Origin: Gordonia lacunae
GTDB taxonomy: Bacteria; Actinomycetota; Actinomycetes; Mycobacteriales; Mycobacteriaceae
Direction: 5' to 3'
DNA length: 64,000 nucleotides
Assembly (NCBI RefSeq): GCF_002149015.1
Contig: NZ_NGFO01000003.1
Span: 52,779 to 116,778 of the forward strand
Below are positions 8,339 through 17,380 of the stretch, piece after piece. A program made the translations under genes and the position numbers. How positions within the stretch are numbered: position 1 is the first letter of the stretch; the number at the start of each line of letters is the position of its first letter. The notes beneath the pieces are model-generated. The model saw nothing but the letters and a program-made list of their open reading frames with translations, had not been told where the DNA came from and searched no databases.

Positions 8339-9112
8339 ATGCCCGAGTCATCCTCGTCGAGCACGGTTGCGCGCCACCCCGTTCAACTCCAGCCGATGCA
8401 GGTACCCAAGGCATCCGATGTTCTCGCCAACGACCTCCGCGAACGCATTCTCCGGGGGGATTTCCCGTCGGGTACCGCGCTGCCGCCAGAACGAGAACTG
8501 GTCACCCAGACCCGGATGAGTCGGACGACCGTGCGCGAAGCGCTGCGAATCCTCGAGGTCCAGGGTCTCGTCGTCATCAAGACCGGCCGGTCGGGCGGCG
8601 CATTCGTGCAGCAACCGGGAGGTGACTCGGTCGCCACCTCGGTCAACCTCCTCATCCGCGGCCAGCAGCTGCGGTTGACCGCGCTCCTGGAGACTCGGGA
8701 GGCCATCGAGCCGGCGTGCGCCAGTCTGGCGGCCAAGTACCGCACCGACGACGACTTGGCCGCTCTCGACGCCGCCAACACCGCCCTGGGCGACACTTCC
8801 CTGCCGCTCGAGGCGTTCCTGCAGGCCAACGTCGACTGGCATCTCGCGGTTGCGGTGGCCAGCCACAACGAATTGCTCACCGGTTTCATGACGGCGTTGT
8901 CGACGGCGATCTACAGCTCCACCGAGAACACCGCATTCGTCGACGACGACGTCCGCAAGACCACACACCGCGCGCACAAGAACATCACCGACGCCATCCG
9001 CGCCGGCGATTCCGCAGCAGCGATGAGGCGCATGACCAAGCATGTCCACGGCTACGCCGAGGCAGTCGTGCAGGTCGAACAGCGAACCGAGATCGACCTC
9101 ACCGACGCCTGA
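8339..9112 (+). CDS. GntR regulator, FadR subfamily (FCD domain)
   Basis: A 257-residue regulator. The N-terminal winged helix (about residues 24-92) has the FadR-type signature PPERELVTQTRMSRTTVREALRIL near 49. The C-terminal all-helical FCD domain (about 105-240) has His residues in VDWHLAVAVASHN and THRAHKN at the expected metal or ligand sites. FadR-type proteins usually repress catabolic genes and release DNA on binding an acyl-CoA or acid. Two operator copies lie in its own upstream region, and the same palindrome recurs at many promoters of the island. It is thus the prime candidate for the island-wide repressor. Confidence 0.9.
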   Translation: MPESSSSSTVARHPVQLQPMQVPKASDVLANDLRERILRGDFPSGTALPPERELVTQTRMSRTTVREALRILEVQGLVVIKTGRSGGAFVQQPGGDSVATSVNLLIRGQQLRLTALLETREAIEPACASLAAKYRTDDDLAALDAANTALGDTSLPLEAFLQANVDWHLAVAVASHNELLTGFMTALSTAIYSSTENTAFVDDDVRKTTHRAHKNITDAIRAGDSAAAMRRMTKHVHGYAEAVVQVEQRTEIDLTDA

Positions 9113-9123
9113 GCGGACCTGCG

Positions 9124-10170
9124 TCAGGACTGTTCGGTCGACAGGTGCACCCGCAGCCCGTCGAGGATCGCCGAGGTCGTCGCCCGGGTCTCCTCGTCGG
9201 ACAGGCCCCACGGCGGCGCGATCAGGTCGAGGTGATCGAAGCCGTCGGGGATGCGGGCCAGGGCGTCCGCGAACTCAACCGGCTTGCACGCGATGGTGAT
9301 CGTGTCGATCATGTCGTCGGTGACCGCCCGCACCAGTGCTTCCTCGTCGCGGTCCCGAGCGGCTTGTCGGATGACAGCCTGGTCCTTGCTCCAGCCGTGT
9401 AGCTCGAACAGCCGATCGTAGACCCGGGAAGCCGCGTATTGGCCGATGGCGAAAGCTGCTTGGCGACGCGCGAGTTCGACATCGTCGTTGATCGCGCACA
9501 TTCGGATCCCCATGATGGTCACCTCGGCGGGATCTCGTTCGACGCCTCGCGCGCCGAGCGAGATCTCTTCCTGCACGGGCCCCCGGACGTACTCGGCAGT
9601 GAACATGGGATGACCCACGAGCCCGTCCGCGTGCCGGCCCGCGGTGCGCAACATGTACTTGTTCACGCCCGCGATCCAGATCGGGATCTCGGGCCGGATC
9701 GGCACCGGGACATCGGCAGTCGGCGCGACGTGAACGGAGTAGAAGCGCCCGTCGTGGTGCACGGGGCCTTCGTGCAGACGCCACAGGGCTTTCAGTACCG
9801 ACAGCAGCTCCGCCATCCGCGCCGCGGGCGCCTCTCCGCTCACGCCGTGCCAGGCTTCCATCATCTTCGGGGTTCCGTTGCCCAGTCCGAGGATGATCCT
9901 TCCGCCCGACATCTCGTCGAGATCACGCGCCTCGGCAGCCCACATCAGCGGACTACGCCCGACGCCATAGGCGATGTTCGACCCGATCTGGATGGAACTC
10001 GTGCCGCCGGCGAGCGCGGCCATCGGAATCGTCGCCGAACGGCTGTAGAGTTCGCTCGTCCAGATCGCCGAGCAACCGGCCTCCTCGGCCTTCCGGGCGA
10101 GCTCGACCATCGTCGAGAACCGGCCCGGACCCGAGCCGGTACCGAAGGCGTTGATGCCGAACGTCGTCAT
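9124..10170 (-). CDS. LLM-class (F420-dependent type) flavin oxidoreductase
   Basis: About 348 residues from the ATG at 10170, preceded by AAAGG; the frame stays open upstream but that part overlaps the next gene. The TIM-barrel luciferase-like features are present: GINAFGTGSGPGR at the N-terminus, GTSSIQIGSNIAYG near 60 and GRIILGLGNGTPKMMEAW near 95. It is last of the seven-gene run 16242-9124. Members use F420 or FMN to oxidise or reduce small molecules or CoA esters. Its specific step here is unknown. Confidence 0.75.
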   Translation of the reverse strand: MTTFGINAFGTGSGPGRFSTMVELARKAEEAGCSAIWTSELYSRSATIPMAALAGGTSSIQIGSNIAYGVGRSPLMWAAEARDLDEMSGGRIILGLGNGTPKMMEAWHGVSGEAPAARMAELLSVLKALWRLHEGPVHHDGRFYSVHVAPTADVPVPIRPEIPIWIAGVNKYMLRTAGRHADGLVGHPMFTAEYVRGPVQEEISLGARGVERDPAEVTIMGIRMCAINDDVELARRQAAFAIGQYAASRVYDRLFELHGWSKDQAVIRQAARDRDEEALVRAVTDDMIDTITIACKPVEFADALARIPDGFDHLDLIAPPWGLSDEETRATTSAILDGLRVHLSTEQS

Positions 10171-10193
10171 GAGTGAGTGCCTTTCGCTGTCGG

Positions 10194-11027
10194 TCAGGAA
10201 CGCCGGGGGAACTGATCGAAGTCCGGAGTCCGTTTTGCCTTGAAGGCCTCGCGACCTTCCTTGGCCTCGTCGGTCGAATAGAACAGGAGGTTGGTGTCGT
10301 GCGCGAGCTGCTGGATTCCCGCCAGTCCGTCCTCGGCGGCGTGGAAGCCGGCCTTCATCAGGCGCAGCGCCATCGGTGACAGTTCCAGCATCCGGCGGCA
10401 CCACGCGACCGTTTCCGATTCCAGATCCGCCAGCGGCACAACGGTGTTGACGAGGTTCATCTCGAGTGCCTGCGCGGCGTCGTACTGCCGGCACAGGAAC
10501 CAGATCTCCTTGGCCTTGCGGGCACCGACGATGTTCGACAGCAGACCAGCACCGAATCCGCCGTCGAACGAGCCGACCTGCGGGCCGACCTGTCCGAGTC
10601 GGGCGTTGTCGGCGGCGATCGTGAGATCGCAGACGATCTGCAGTACGTGTCCCCCACCGATGGCGTATCCGGCGACCATGGCCACGACCGGTTTGGGCAG
10701 TCGCCGGATCTGCACCTGGAGATCGGTGACGTGGAAGCGCCCGACCGCGCCCGGCCTGTCGGGTTCGGTCAGGTAGCCGGTGTCGCCGCGCACGCGTTGA
10801 TCGCCACCCGAGCAGAACGCTTTGTCGCCTTCGCCGGTCAGCACGACCACGCCGATCGTGGGGTCCTCACGCGCATGGGTGAGCGCGTCGGAGATCTCGA
10901 TCAGCGTCTGCGGTCGGAAAGCGTTGTGCACCTCCGGCCGGCAGATGGTGATCTTCGCGATCCCGTCCGCCGTGCGCGAGTAGTCGACGTCCTCGTAGCG
11001 ACGAACCGTCGACCACTCCACAGCCAC
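10194..11027 (-). CDS. MenB/BadI-type ring-cleaving or ring-forming crotonase
   Basis: About 277 residues. The longer GTG at 11036 has its AAGGGAG site directly against it, so the GTG at 11027, about eight bases from that site, is preferred. Motifs are strongly MenB-like: [60 protein letters not shown] and the C-terminal [15 protein letters not shown] with the conserved Tyr. Placement directly after a BadH-like SDR, far from any menaquinone gene, argues for the catabolic role of BadI (hydrolytic opening of a 2-ketocycloalkanecarboxyl-CoA) rather than naphthoate synthesis. It is distinct from the shorter relative at 577. Confidence 0.75.
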   Translation of the reverse strand: MAVEWSTVRRYEDVDYSRTADGIAKITICRPEVHNAFRPQTLIEISDALTHAREDPTIGVVVLTGEGDKAFCSGGDQRVRGDTGYLTEPDRPGAVGRFHVTDLQVQIRRLPKPVVAMVAGYAIGGGHVLQIVCDLTIAADNARLGQVGPQVGSFDGGFGAGLLSNIVGARKAKEIWFLCRQYDAAQALEMNLVNTVVPLADLESETVAWCRRMLELSPMALRLMKAGFHAAEDGLAGIQQLAHDTNLLFYSTDEAKEGREAFKAKRTPDFDQFPRRS

Positions 11028-11040
11028 GTTGTCCACTCCC

Positions 11041-11799
11041 TTACGCCATCGTCAGGCCGCCGCTGACAGACAGGGTCTGCCCGGTGATGTAACCGGCCTC
11101 ATCGGATGCGAAGAAGGCGACCGCGGCGGCGATGTCGGCGGGAGTCGCGAGCCGCTTCATCGGCACTGCCTTGGTCATGCCGCCGAGAACCTTGTCGGCG
11201 TCCTGGCCGGAGTTGTCGGCGAACTTGCGGAGAGCAGGGGTGTCGGTGGGCCCGGGGCACACGCTGTTGGCGGTCACTCCCTTGGTGGCGACCTCACGGG
11301 CGAGTGTCTTCGTGAAGGCGATGGTGCCGCCCTTGGCCCCCGAGTACACCGCTTCGAGGGACGAACCGACCCGTCCGGCGTCGGAGCCGATGTTGATGAT
11401 CCGACCGAAACCGCGCTCGATCATTCCCGGGACCACAGCGTGGTTGACGCGGAGCGAACCCTTGAAGTTGATCTCGAGGATCTTGTCCCAGAAGTCCTCG
11501 TCGGTGTCGACGAACTTCATGAAGTCGTCCCAGCCGGCGTTGTTCACCGCGATCTCGATCGGACCGAGTTCGGCGGTCACCTGCTCGACGGCCGATGTGA
11601 CCGAGGCGGTGTCGGTGACGTCGATCGGCACCGCGATGGCCTCTCCACCCGCGGCGACGATCTCCTTGGCCGTCTGCTGCGCGACCTCGAGGTTGAGGTC
11701 GGCGATCGCGACGCGGAACCCTTCGGTGCCGAGCTTGCGCGAGATCCCCTCGCCGATGCCCTGCGCGCCGCCGGTGACGAGTGCTACTCGGTTGCTCAT
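11041..11799 (-). CDS. SDR, BadH-like 2-hydroxycyclohexanecarboxyl-CoA dehydrogenase
   Basis: 252 residues from the ATG at 11799, which has AAAGGA in front. It is a classical SDR with GGAQGIGEG (near residue 11), NNAGW (near 86), [10 protein letters not shown] and YSGAK carrying Ser, Tyr and Lys. The [26 protein letters not shown] and CPGPTDT segments and the ending [15 protein letters not shown] match what I recall of BadH from Rhodopseudomonas, which oxidises 2-hydroxy- to 2-ketocyclohexanecarboxyl-CoA with NAD. It is followed within five bases by the BadI/MenB-type gene, the enzyme for the next step. Confidence 0.75.
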   Translation of the reverse strand: MSNRVALVTGGAQGIGEGISRKLGTEGFRVAIADLNLEVAQQTAKEIVAAGGEAIAVPIDVTDTASVTSAVEQVTAELGPIEIAVNNAGWDDFMKFVDTDEDFWDKILEINFKGSLRVNHAVVPGMIERGFGRIINIGSDAGRVGSSLEAVYSGAKGGTIAFTKTLAREVATKGVTANSVCPGPTDTPALRKFADNSGQDADKVLGGMTKAVPMKRLATPADIAAAVAFFASDEAGYITGQTLSVSGGLTMA

Positions 11800-11842
11800 G
11801 GTGTGTCCTTTCGGGATTGATGGGTGGTTGTTCGGTGACTGG

Positions 11843-13075
11843 CTAGCCGGTCGCGGACTGCACCGCTCGGGCGAGCGCATCGCGGAACTCCGGGGCCGCG
11901 ACGTCGATGAGACGGCGGCGCCGCTCGGCGAGTGGTTGCCCCCGAAGATGCGCGACACCGTGCTCGGTGACCACGCAGTCGACGTCGGCGCGGGCGGTCG
12001 TGACCACGCCTTCGTCGAGGGCGAACTTGATGGAGGACTGGCCGCGCATCGTCGATCGGAGTGCGACGATGGATCGCTTGCCCGTCAACGCCGCGGCACG
12101 CGCGAAGTCGACCTGTCCGCCGACGGCACCCAGATAGGTCCCGCGACTCATCTCGGCTCCGACCTGGCCGGTGAGATCGACCTCGATCGCGAAGTTGACC
12201 GCGACGAGCGAGCTCAATCGCGACAGCACCGGCGGGGTGTGGGTGTAGCTGGTCGGCCGGAAGGACACCGGCAGTTCGGATATCCGCTCATAGAGTTCCG
12301 CGGACCCCAGCGCCGTACCCGCGACGGCCATTCCGACGTCGATCTGCTTGCGGGCGCCGGTGACGACGCCCTTCTCGATCAGGCGGAGCACTCCGTCGGT
12401 GACCATACCCGTGTGAATCCCGAGGTCCTTGTGACCGGAGAGCGCGTCGAACACGGCCGCCCCGGTCGACCCGATGCCCACCTGGATGGTGTCCCCGTCG
12501 TCGATGAGCGTCGCGATGTGGCCGGCGATCGCACGGTCGAGGTCACCGGCTGGTCTCCGATCCTCTTCCTGCAGTGGACGATCGGTCTCGATGGTGGCGG
12601 TGAAACGGCTCAGCGGGACCCGGGGCGACCCGGGGACCACCGGCATCTGCCGGTTGATCTCGGCGAAAAGCAGCGACGTGTGCTCGATCGCGTCGGCCAT
12701 GTAGTCCACCCCGATCCCGAGGGAACACATCCCGTCGCGGTCGGGCGGCGCGACCTGCAGCAGACCGGCGTCGCAGGGCAGCCGGTGCTCGGCGAACATC
12801 CGTGGCAGCGCCGAATAGTGACAGGGCACGACGTCGAGCTGGTCGGTGGCGCCGAGCTCGCGGAGGGCGCCGAGACCGCCGTAGGACACCATCATGTCGG
12901 CCGGTGAGATCGAATGCGCGAGCTGGTCGTTCCAACTCAGACCGGTGAACAGGCGCAGCGGGCCCAACCCCGGCGCCTGCTCCAGCAGCCGGTCGACCAG
13001 GGGACGGGGTTCGGCGGCCGCCTGGCTCCACCACACCCCCATCCCCGGCCGCAGCCACTCGTCGAAGGGGATCAT
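11843..13075 (-). CDS. Acetyl-CoA hydrolase/CoA-transferase family protein
   Basis: About 410 residues from the ATG at 13075, which overlaps the TGA of the thiolase. Family features are GIGSTGAAVFDAL, HTGMVTDG and FAIEVDLTGQVGAE, with the Glu near residue 298 as candidate for the covalent glutamyl-CoA residue, and the C-terminal VTEHGVAHLRGQP. The family exchanges CoA between acyl-CoAs and carboxylates (4-hydroxybutyrate CoA-transferase, succinate:acetate CoA-transferase). Within this run it could move CoA onto the ring acid or a dicarboxylate product. Substrates cannot be told from sequence. Confidence 0.8.
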   Translation of the reverse strand: MIPFDEWLRPGMGVWWSQAAAEPRPLVDRLLEQAPGLGPLRLFTGLSWNDQLAHSISPADMMVSYGGLGALRELGATDQLDVVPCHYSALPRMFAEHRLPCDAGLLQVAPPDRDGMCSLGIGVDYMADAIEHTSLLFAEINRQMPVVPGSPRVPLSRFTATIETDRPLQEEDRRPAGDLDRAIAGHIATLIDDGDTIQVGIGSTGAAVFDALSGHKDLGIHTGMVTDGVLRLIEKGVVTGARKQIDVGMAVAGTALGSAELYERISELPVSFRPTSYTHTPPVLSRLSSLVAVNFAIEVDLTGQVGAEMSRGTYLGAVGGQVDFARAAALTGKRSIVALRSTMRGQSSIKFALDEGVVTTARADVDCVVTEHGVAHLRGQPLAERRRRLIDVAAPEFRDALARAVQSATG

Positions 13076-14271
13076 CAATCCACTCGCTCGATCAGCGTTC
13101 CGGTGCCCAGACCGCCGCCGCAGCACATCGTCACAAGTCCGAGCCGACTGTCCCGGCGCTCCATCTCGTGCAAGATGCTCGCGATCAACCGGGCACCCGT
13201 TGCACCGACCGCGTGGCCCAGCGCGATCGCGCCTCCGTTCACGTTGACCCGGTCCTCATCGGGCTTCAGCTCGCGCTGCCAGGCCAGGACCACCGACGAG
13301 AACGCTTCGTTGACCTCGAAGAGATCGATGTCATCGATCGTGAGTTCGTTGCGCTCGAGCAGTTTCCGGGTCGCCGGGATGGGCCCGGTCAGCATGATGA
13401 TCGGGTCCACGCCGACCGTCGTCTGGTCCGCGATGCGCGCGCGGATTCGCAGCCCGTGACGCTCGGCGGCCTCGCGAGTGCACAGCAGGACCGCGGCCGC
13501 GCTGTCGCAGATGGGGCTCGACGTCCCCGCGGTGATCCGTCCGTTCTCGGAGCGGAACACGGTCTTCAGACCGGCCAGCGACTCCATCGAGGTTCCGGGA
13601 CGAACGGTCTGGTCCCCCGTGCGCACCTCGCCGTCGAGTTCCATCGGGACCATCTCGTCGACGAAACGGCCCGCCTCGATGGCGGCGACGGCGAGTTCGT
13701 GCGAACGCACCGCGAACCGATCCATCTCCTCGCGGGACAGCTCCCACCGCTCGGCGATGAGTTCGGCGCTCTCGCCCTGCGTCACGAAGTCGTAGCGCTC
13801 ACGCAACTCGGCCGGCCACGGTTCGCCATAGAGCTCGCTGATCTTGGCCGGCGAGTTCATCGGCACATGCCCCATGTGTTCGACGCCGCCGGCGATGACG
13901 ATGTCGTGGACTCCGGACGCCACGAGCGACGCCGCGAAGTTCACTGCCGTCTGGGCCGACCCGCAGCGACGGTCCAGGGTGGTGGCGGGCACCTCGGCGG
14001 GATAGCCCGCCTGCAACCACGCGTTACGCCCGATGTTGCGGGACTGCTCACCGAACGGTGCGGTGCAACCGATCACGAGATCCTCGACTGCGCTCGGGTC
14101 GAGCCCTGATCGCCCGATCAGATCCTGATAGCAGGCCGCCAGCATGGCGTTGGGATGGATGTCGCGGAACCAACCCTTCTCGGGATGCGACTTGCCGATC
14201 GGCGTCCGTACCGCCTCGGCGATCACCACTTCCCGCCCCGAGGAGACGAACGGTCCTGTCACACGCGCCAT
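13075..14271 (-). CDS. Thiolase (acetyl-CoA acyltransferase)
   Basis: A 398-residue thiolase with all catalytic residues: nucleophile Cys103 (DRRCGSAQ), NEAF near 320, GGAIALGHAVGATGAR with the active-site His and CCGGGLGTG with the second Cys. It would cleave a 3-ketoacyl-CoA made after ring opening. It overlaps the CoA-transferase by one base and lies one base downstream of the SDR at 14273, so tight translational coupling is expected. Confidence 0.9.
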   Translation of the reverse strand: MARVTGPFVSSGREVVIAEAVRTPIGKSHPEKGWFRDIHPNAMLAACYQDLIGRSGLDPSAVEDLVIGCTAPFGEQSRNIGRNAWLQAGYPAEVPATTLDRRCGSAQTAVNFAASLVASGVHDIVIAGGVEHMGHVPMNSPAKISELYGEPWPAELRERYDFVTQGESAELIAERWELSREEMDRFAVRSHELAVAAIEAGRFVDEMVPMELDGEVRTGDQTVRPGTSMESLAGLKTVFRSENGRITAGTSSPICDSAAAVLLCTREAAERHGLRIRARIADQTTVGVDPIIMLTGPIPATRKLLERNELTIDDIDLFEVNEAFSSVVLAWQRELKPDEDRVNVNGGAIALGHAVGATGARLIASILHEMERRDSRLGLVTMCCGGGLGTGTLIERVD

Positions 14272-14272
14272 C

Positions 14273-15076
14273 TCAGATCACCGTCCCGCCGTCGACCGGC
14301 AGGATCTGACCGGTGATGTACCCGGCCGCATCCGACGCCAGAAAGACGAAAGTCGGTGCGATCTCCTCCGGAAACGCCCAGCGCGCCAACGGGATACGGG
14401 CGAGGGTCTTGGCCGCCAGTTTCTCGTTCGAGCGGATGTTCTCGGTCATGGCGGTGGCGGCGAGTGGTGCGACCGCGTTCACCGTCACCGATTGCTTCGC
14501 GAGCTCGCGAGCCAGCGACTTCGTCAGCCCGATGATCGCCGCCTTGGCCGCACCGTAGTTCGCCTGTCCGATCGTCCCGGTGAGGCCGGCCGCCGAGGTC
14601 ACGTTGATGATTCGGCCGGTGCCGTCATCGGGCAGGTGATCGAGGGCGGCATGGCTGCAGTGGTAGCTGCCCATGAGATGGGTGTCGAGGACCTTGCGGA
14701 ACCTCGCCTCGTCCATCTTCGGGAACATCGCGGGAGCGATCACGCCCGCATTGTTCACGACGATGTTCAGCGTCCCGTTCCCGAGCCGGGCGGCGGCCGC
14801 CGCGGCATCGCGGGCACTGTCGCCGTCGCACACGTCGAGCGCGAACGGCTCGGCGACGCCGCCACGCGCGGTGATGCGCTGGCTGACCGTCGCCGCGGCG
14901 TCCTTGTCGATGTCGGTCACCAGGACTGCGGCACCCGCCGCCGCGTACGCCTCGGCCACCGCCGCGCCGACACCGCCGCCGGCGCCGGTGACGAGGGCGG
15001 TCCGGCCCGACAGGCCGAACACACCGGTGGCCACCGGGTAAGCAGTACTCAGGTCGTTCTTGTCGACTGCGCTCAT
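14273..15076 (-). CDS. SDR, 3-hydroxyacyl-CoA dehydrogenase/FabG-like
   Basis: A 267-residue classical SDR. GAGGGVGAA (near residue 32), NNAGV (near 107), the catalytic Ser in NVTSAAG and YGAAK are all present. An N-terminal extension of about 22 residues precedes the fold. Its position between an acyl-CoA dehydrogenase and a thiolase suggests the NAD(P)-dependent oxidation of the 3-hydroxyacyl-CoA in the same beta-oxidation cycle. The start overlaps the TGA of the upstream gene and has an AGGAG site. Confidence 0.8.
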   Translation of the reverse strand: MSAVDKNDLSTAYPVATGVFGLSGRTALVTGAGGGVGAAVAEAYAAAGAAVLVTDIDKDAAATVSQRITARGGVAEPFALDVCDGDSARDAAAAAARLGNGTLNIVVNNAGVIAPAMFPKMDEARFRKVLDTHLMGSYHCSHAALDHLPDDGTGRIINVTSAAGLTGTIGQANYGAAKAAIIGLTKSLARELAKQSVTVNAVAPLAATAMTENIRSNEKLAAKTLARIPLARWAFPEEIAPTFVFLASDAAGYITGQILPVDGGTVI

Positions 15077-16242
15077 CAGTAGCTCCTGGGAAGGCCGAGG
15101 ACGTGAGATCCGAGGTAGTTCAGGATCATCTCCTGGCTGATCGGGGCGATACGCGTGAGGCGCGCCTCACGGAAGTAGCGGGAAACGTTGTACTCCTCGG
15201 AGTAGCCCATCCCGCCGTGGGTCTGCAACGCTCGGTCAGCCGCGTCGAATCCGGCGTCCGCACACAGGTACTTCGCGGTGTTCGCTTCCCGGCCACATGG
15301 TTTGCCGTTGTCGTAGAGCCACGTGGCCTTGCGCAGCATCAGTTCCGCGGCGTCAAGACGTGCGAGTGAGTCCGCCAGGGGGAACTGGATGCCCTGGTTC
15401 TTGCCGATCGGACGGCCGAAGACCTCGCGATCGTTGCCGTAGCGCACCGCGGCGCGCATCGCCGCGCGACCGATACCCAACGCTTCGGCGGCGACCAGCA
15501 TCCGTTCCGGGTTCAGGCCGTCGAGGATGTACTTGAAGCCCTCGCCCTCCTCGCCGACCCGGTCCTCGACCGGGATCTCGAGGCCGTCGATGAACAACTC
15601 GTTCGACGTGACCGCGTTACGACCCATCTTCTTGATCGGCCGGATGTCGACCTTGTCTCGATCGAGGTCGGTGAGGAACAGGGTCATCCCATCCGTCTTG
15701 CGGGGCGACTCGTCGAATTTCTGCGTCCGCGTGAGCAGCAGGATCTTCTCGGACTCGACCGCCTTGGAAATCCACACCTTGCGGCCGTTGACGACGTACT
15801 TGTCCCCGTCCCGCTTGGCGAACGTCGTGATCTTGGTGGTGTCCAGCCCGGCGCCGGGCTCGGTGACTCCGAAACACACGTGCAGATCGCCACTGACGAT
15901 GCGCGGCAACGTGCGCTGCTTGAGCTCCTCACTGCCGTGGACGATCACCGGGTGCATCCCGAAGATCGACAAGTGCATCGAGCTGGCTCCGTTCATCCCG
16001 GCGCCGGACGCGGCGACCTGCTCCAGCAGGATCGACGCCTCGGTGATCCCGTAGCCGTGGCCGCCGTACTCCTCAGGCGTGGTGATCCCCAACCAGCCAC
16101 CCTCGGCAAACGCGTCGTAGAACTCACGAGGGAACTCGTGCGCCTCGTCCTTCTCAGCCCAGTACTGGTCATCGAACTTGGCGGCCAGCTCGGCAACCGC
16201 GTCCCGGATCGTGGCCTGATCGTCTGTCAGCTCGAAATCCAC
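15076..16242 (-). CDS. Acyl-CoA dehydrogenase
   Basis: About 388 residues from the GTG at 16242, which follows GGAGGA by five bases; an earlier in-frame ATG lacks a site. It carries VTEPGAGLDTTKI (FAD/substrate loop near residue 122) and LNPERMLVAAEALG, where the Glu matches the helix-G catalytic base of IVD-type enzymes. The C-terminal YEGT-type Glu is absent (RIAPISQEM). First gene of the run 16242-9124, so probably the first oxidative step on the activated ring acid, as AliB does for cyclohexanecarboxyl-CoA. Confidence 0.85.
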   Translation of the reverse strand: MDFELTDDQATIRDAVAELAAKFDDQYWAEKDEAHEFPREFYDAFAEGGWLGITTPEEYGGHGYGITEASILLEQVAASGAGMNGASSMHLSIFGMHPVIVHGSEELKQRTLPRIVSGDLHVCFGVTEPGAGLDTTKITTFAKRDGDKYVVNGRKVWISKAVESEKILLLTRTQKFDESPRKTDGMTLFLTDLDRDKVDIRPIKKMGRNAVTSNELFIDGLEIPVEDRVGEEGEGFKYILDGLNPERMLVAAEALGIGRAAMRAAVRYGNDREVFGRPIGKNQGIQFPLADSLARLDAAELMLRKATWLYDNGKPCGREANTAKYLCADAGFDAADRALQTHGGMGYSEEYNVSRYFREARLTRIAPISQEMILNYLGSHVLGLPRSY

Positions 16243-16281
16243 GTCGGTCCTCCGTCTCTCACTTATTCGCAACTATATCAA

Positions 16282-16292
16282 TGGACTGACCA
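16282..16292. promoter_or_regulatory. FadR-type operator (TGGA-CTG-ACCA)
   Basis: A one-mismatch copy of TGGT-N3-ACCA, flanked by AAAT on one side, 40 bp upstream of the GTG of the acyl-CoA dehydrogenase. Read on the minus strand it is followed by a -10-like TATAGT, so a bound protein would sit within the promoter. Confidence 0.55.
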
Positions 16293-16308
16293 AATACAAG
16301 TGTGGTGT

Positions 16309-17370
16309 TCACGACGCCGGTACGCCGTCCAACAGCGCCGCGGCGATCCGCTCGTTCCATGCCTTGGGACTACCGAAGAGCGTCCGATCGAGCTTGGCCC
16401 GCTTGTAGAACAGGTGGAGATCGTGCTCCCACGTGTACCCGATCGCGCCGTGCACGGTGAGCGCCGTGTCGGCGAGGTCCGCGACCGATTTGGTGGTCTG
16501 GGCCTTGGCGACCGCCGCGATCGGTTCGACGTCCTCGAGGCGGGCGTCGACAGCTGCCGCGGCATAGAGGACGGTCGAGAAGGACGCTTCCACGGTGACC
16601 AGCATCTGCGCCGCAGCATGTTTGACCGCCTGGAACGAGCCGATGAACTGTCCGAACTGCTTGCGCTGCTTGCTGTAGTCGACGGCGAGTTCGAGCATCC
16701 GCTCCGCGCTGCCGAGTGCGTCGGCGGCCACCAGCACCGCCGCGAGGTTCGCGGTCTCGGCGAGACCGTCGACACCGCCGACGATCTCGGCGATCGATGC
16801 GCCGGCGAAGTCGACGAGGCCCGTCGCACGGGACCGATCGAGCAGATCATCCGCGGACACCGTGGTCTGCGATGCCTCGACTCGTGCGAATCCCGGGCCG
16901 TCGGGACCGTCGACCGGGACAAGGAACACGTCGGTTTCGGTGGCGCCCAGGACGTGCGCGATCGATCCGGTCAGGTTCGAACCCTTCGTCGCCACCGGAT
17001 TCCAGCTGGGCACGCGGTCGGCCGGGATCGCCACCGTGAACCGGCGGTCGCCCGCCACCTGGGCGGCTAGTTCGTCGGCGGTCAGGAGCGGAGCTGCCAG
17101 CGCCGCGGCCAGCCACCGCGAGTTCGCGACGGCAGCGCGGCCGAACTCACGCGACGCCAGGGCCAGTTCGAGGACACCGCCGCCCTCACCGCCGGCCTCT
17201 TCGGCATATCCGACGCCCCACCAGCCCTCACCGAGCAGTGCGGCACCGAAGCTCGTTGCGTCACCCCCGGACTGCAGTTCCCGCACCGTGTCGGTCGGGA
17301 ACTTCGCCCCGATCCACTCACGAAGGGACGAGGCGAACATCTCCTGTTCGTCGGACAACTCCCAGTGCAT
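16309..17370 (-). CDS. Acyl-CoA dehydrogenase-like protein, probable non-catalytic beta subunit
   Basis: A 353-residue, shortened and Ala-rich acyl-CoA dehydrogenase. It keeps the fold landmarks SEEQ-like N-terminus, SKQRKQFGQFIGSFQAVKH and HGAIGYTWEHDLHLFYKRAK. I see no catalytic base in either usual place: helix G reads NLAAVLVAADALG and the C-terminal position reads LFGSPKAW. Actinobacterial steroid side-chain dehydrogenases (ChsE1/ChsE2, FadE pairs) are alpha2beta2, with one such degenerate partner. The likely partner is 19353, two genes upstream in the same run. The start has GGAGGAGC in front. Confidence 0.75.
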   Translation of the reverse strand: MHWELSDEQEMFASSLREWIGAKFPTDTVRELQSGGDATSFGAALLGEGWWGVGYAEEAGGEGGGVLELALASREFGRAAVANSRWLAAALAAPLLTADELAAQVAGDRRFTVAIPADRVPSWNPVATKGSNLTGSIAHVLGATETDVFLVPVDGPDGPGFARVEASQTTVSADDLLDRSRATGLVDFAGASIAEIVGGVDGLAETANLAAVLVAADALGSAERMLELAVDYSKQRKQFGQFIGSFQAVKHAAAQMLVTVEASFSTVLYAAAAVDARLEDVEPIAAVAKAQTTKSVADLADTALTVHGAIGYTWEHDLHLFYKRAKLDRTLFGSPKAWNERIAAALLDGVPAS

Positions 17371-17380
17371 GCGCTCCTCC

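Noticed and set aside
10194..11027. Naphthoate synthase (menB) of menaquinone biosynthesis
   Set aside because: The motifs are MenB-like, but the gene is fourth from a BadH-like SDR and thiolase set with no other men gene nearby, so a catabolic ring-hydrolase role fits better. Not excluded by sequence alone.
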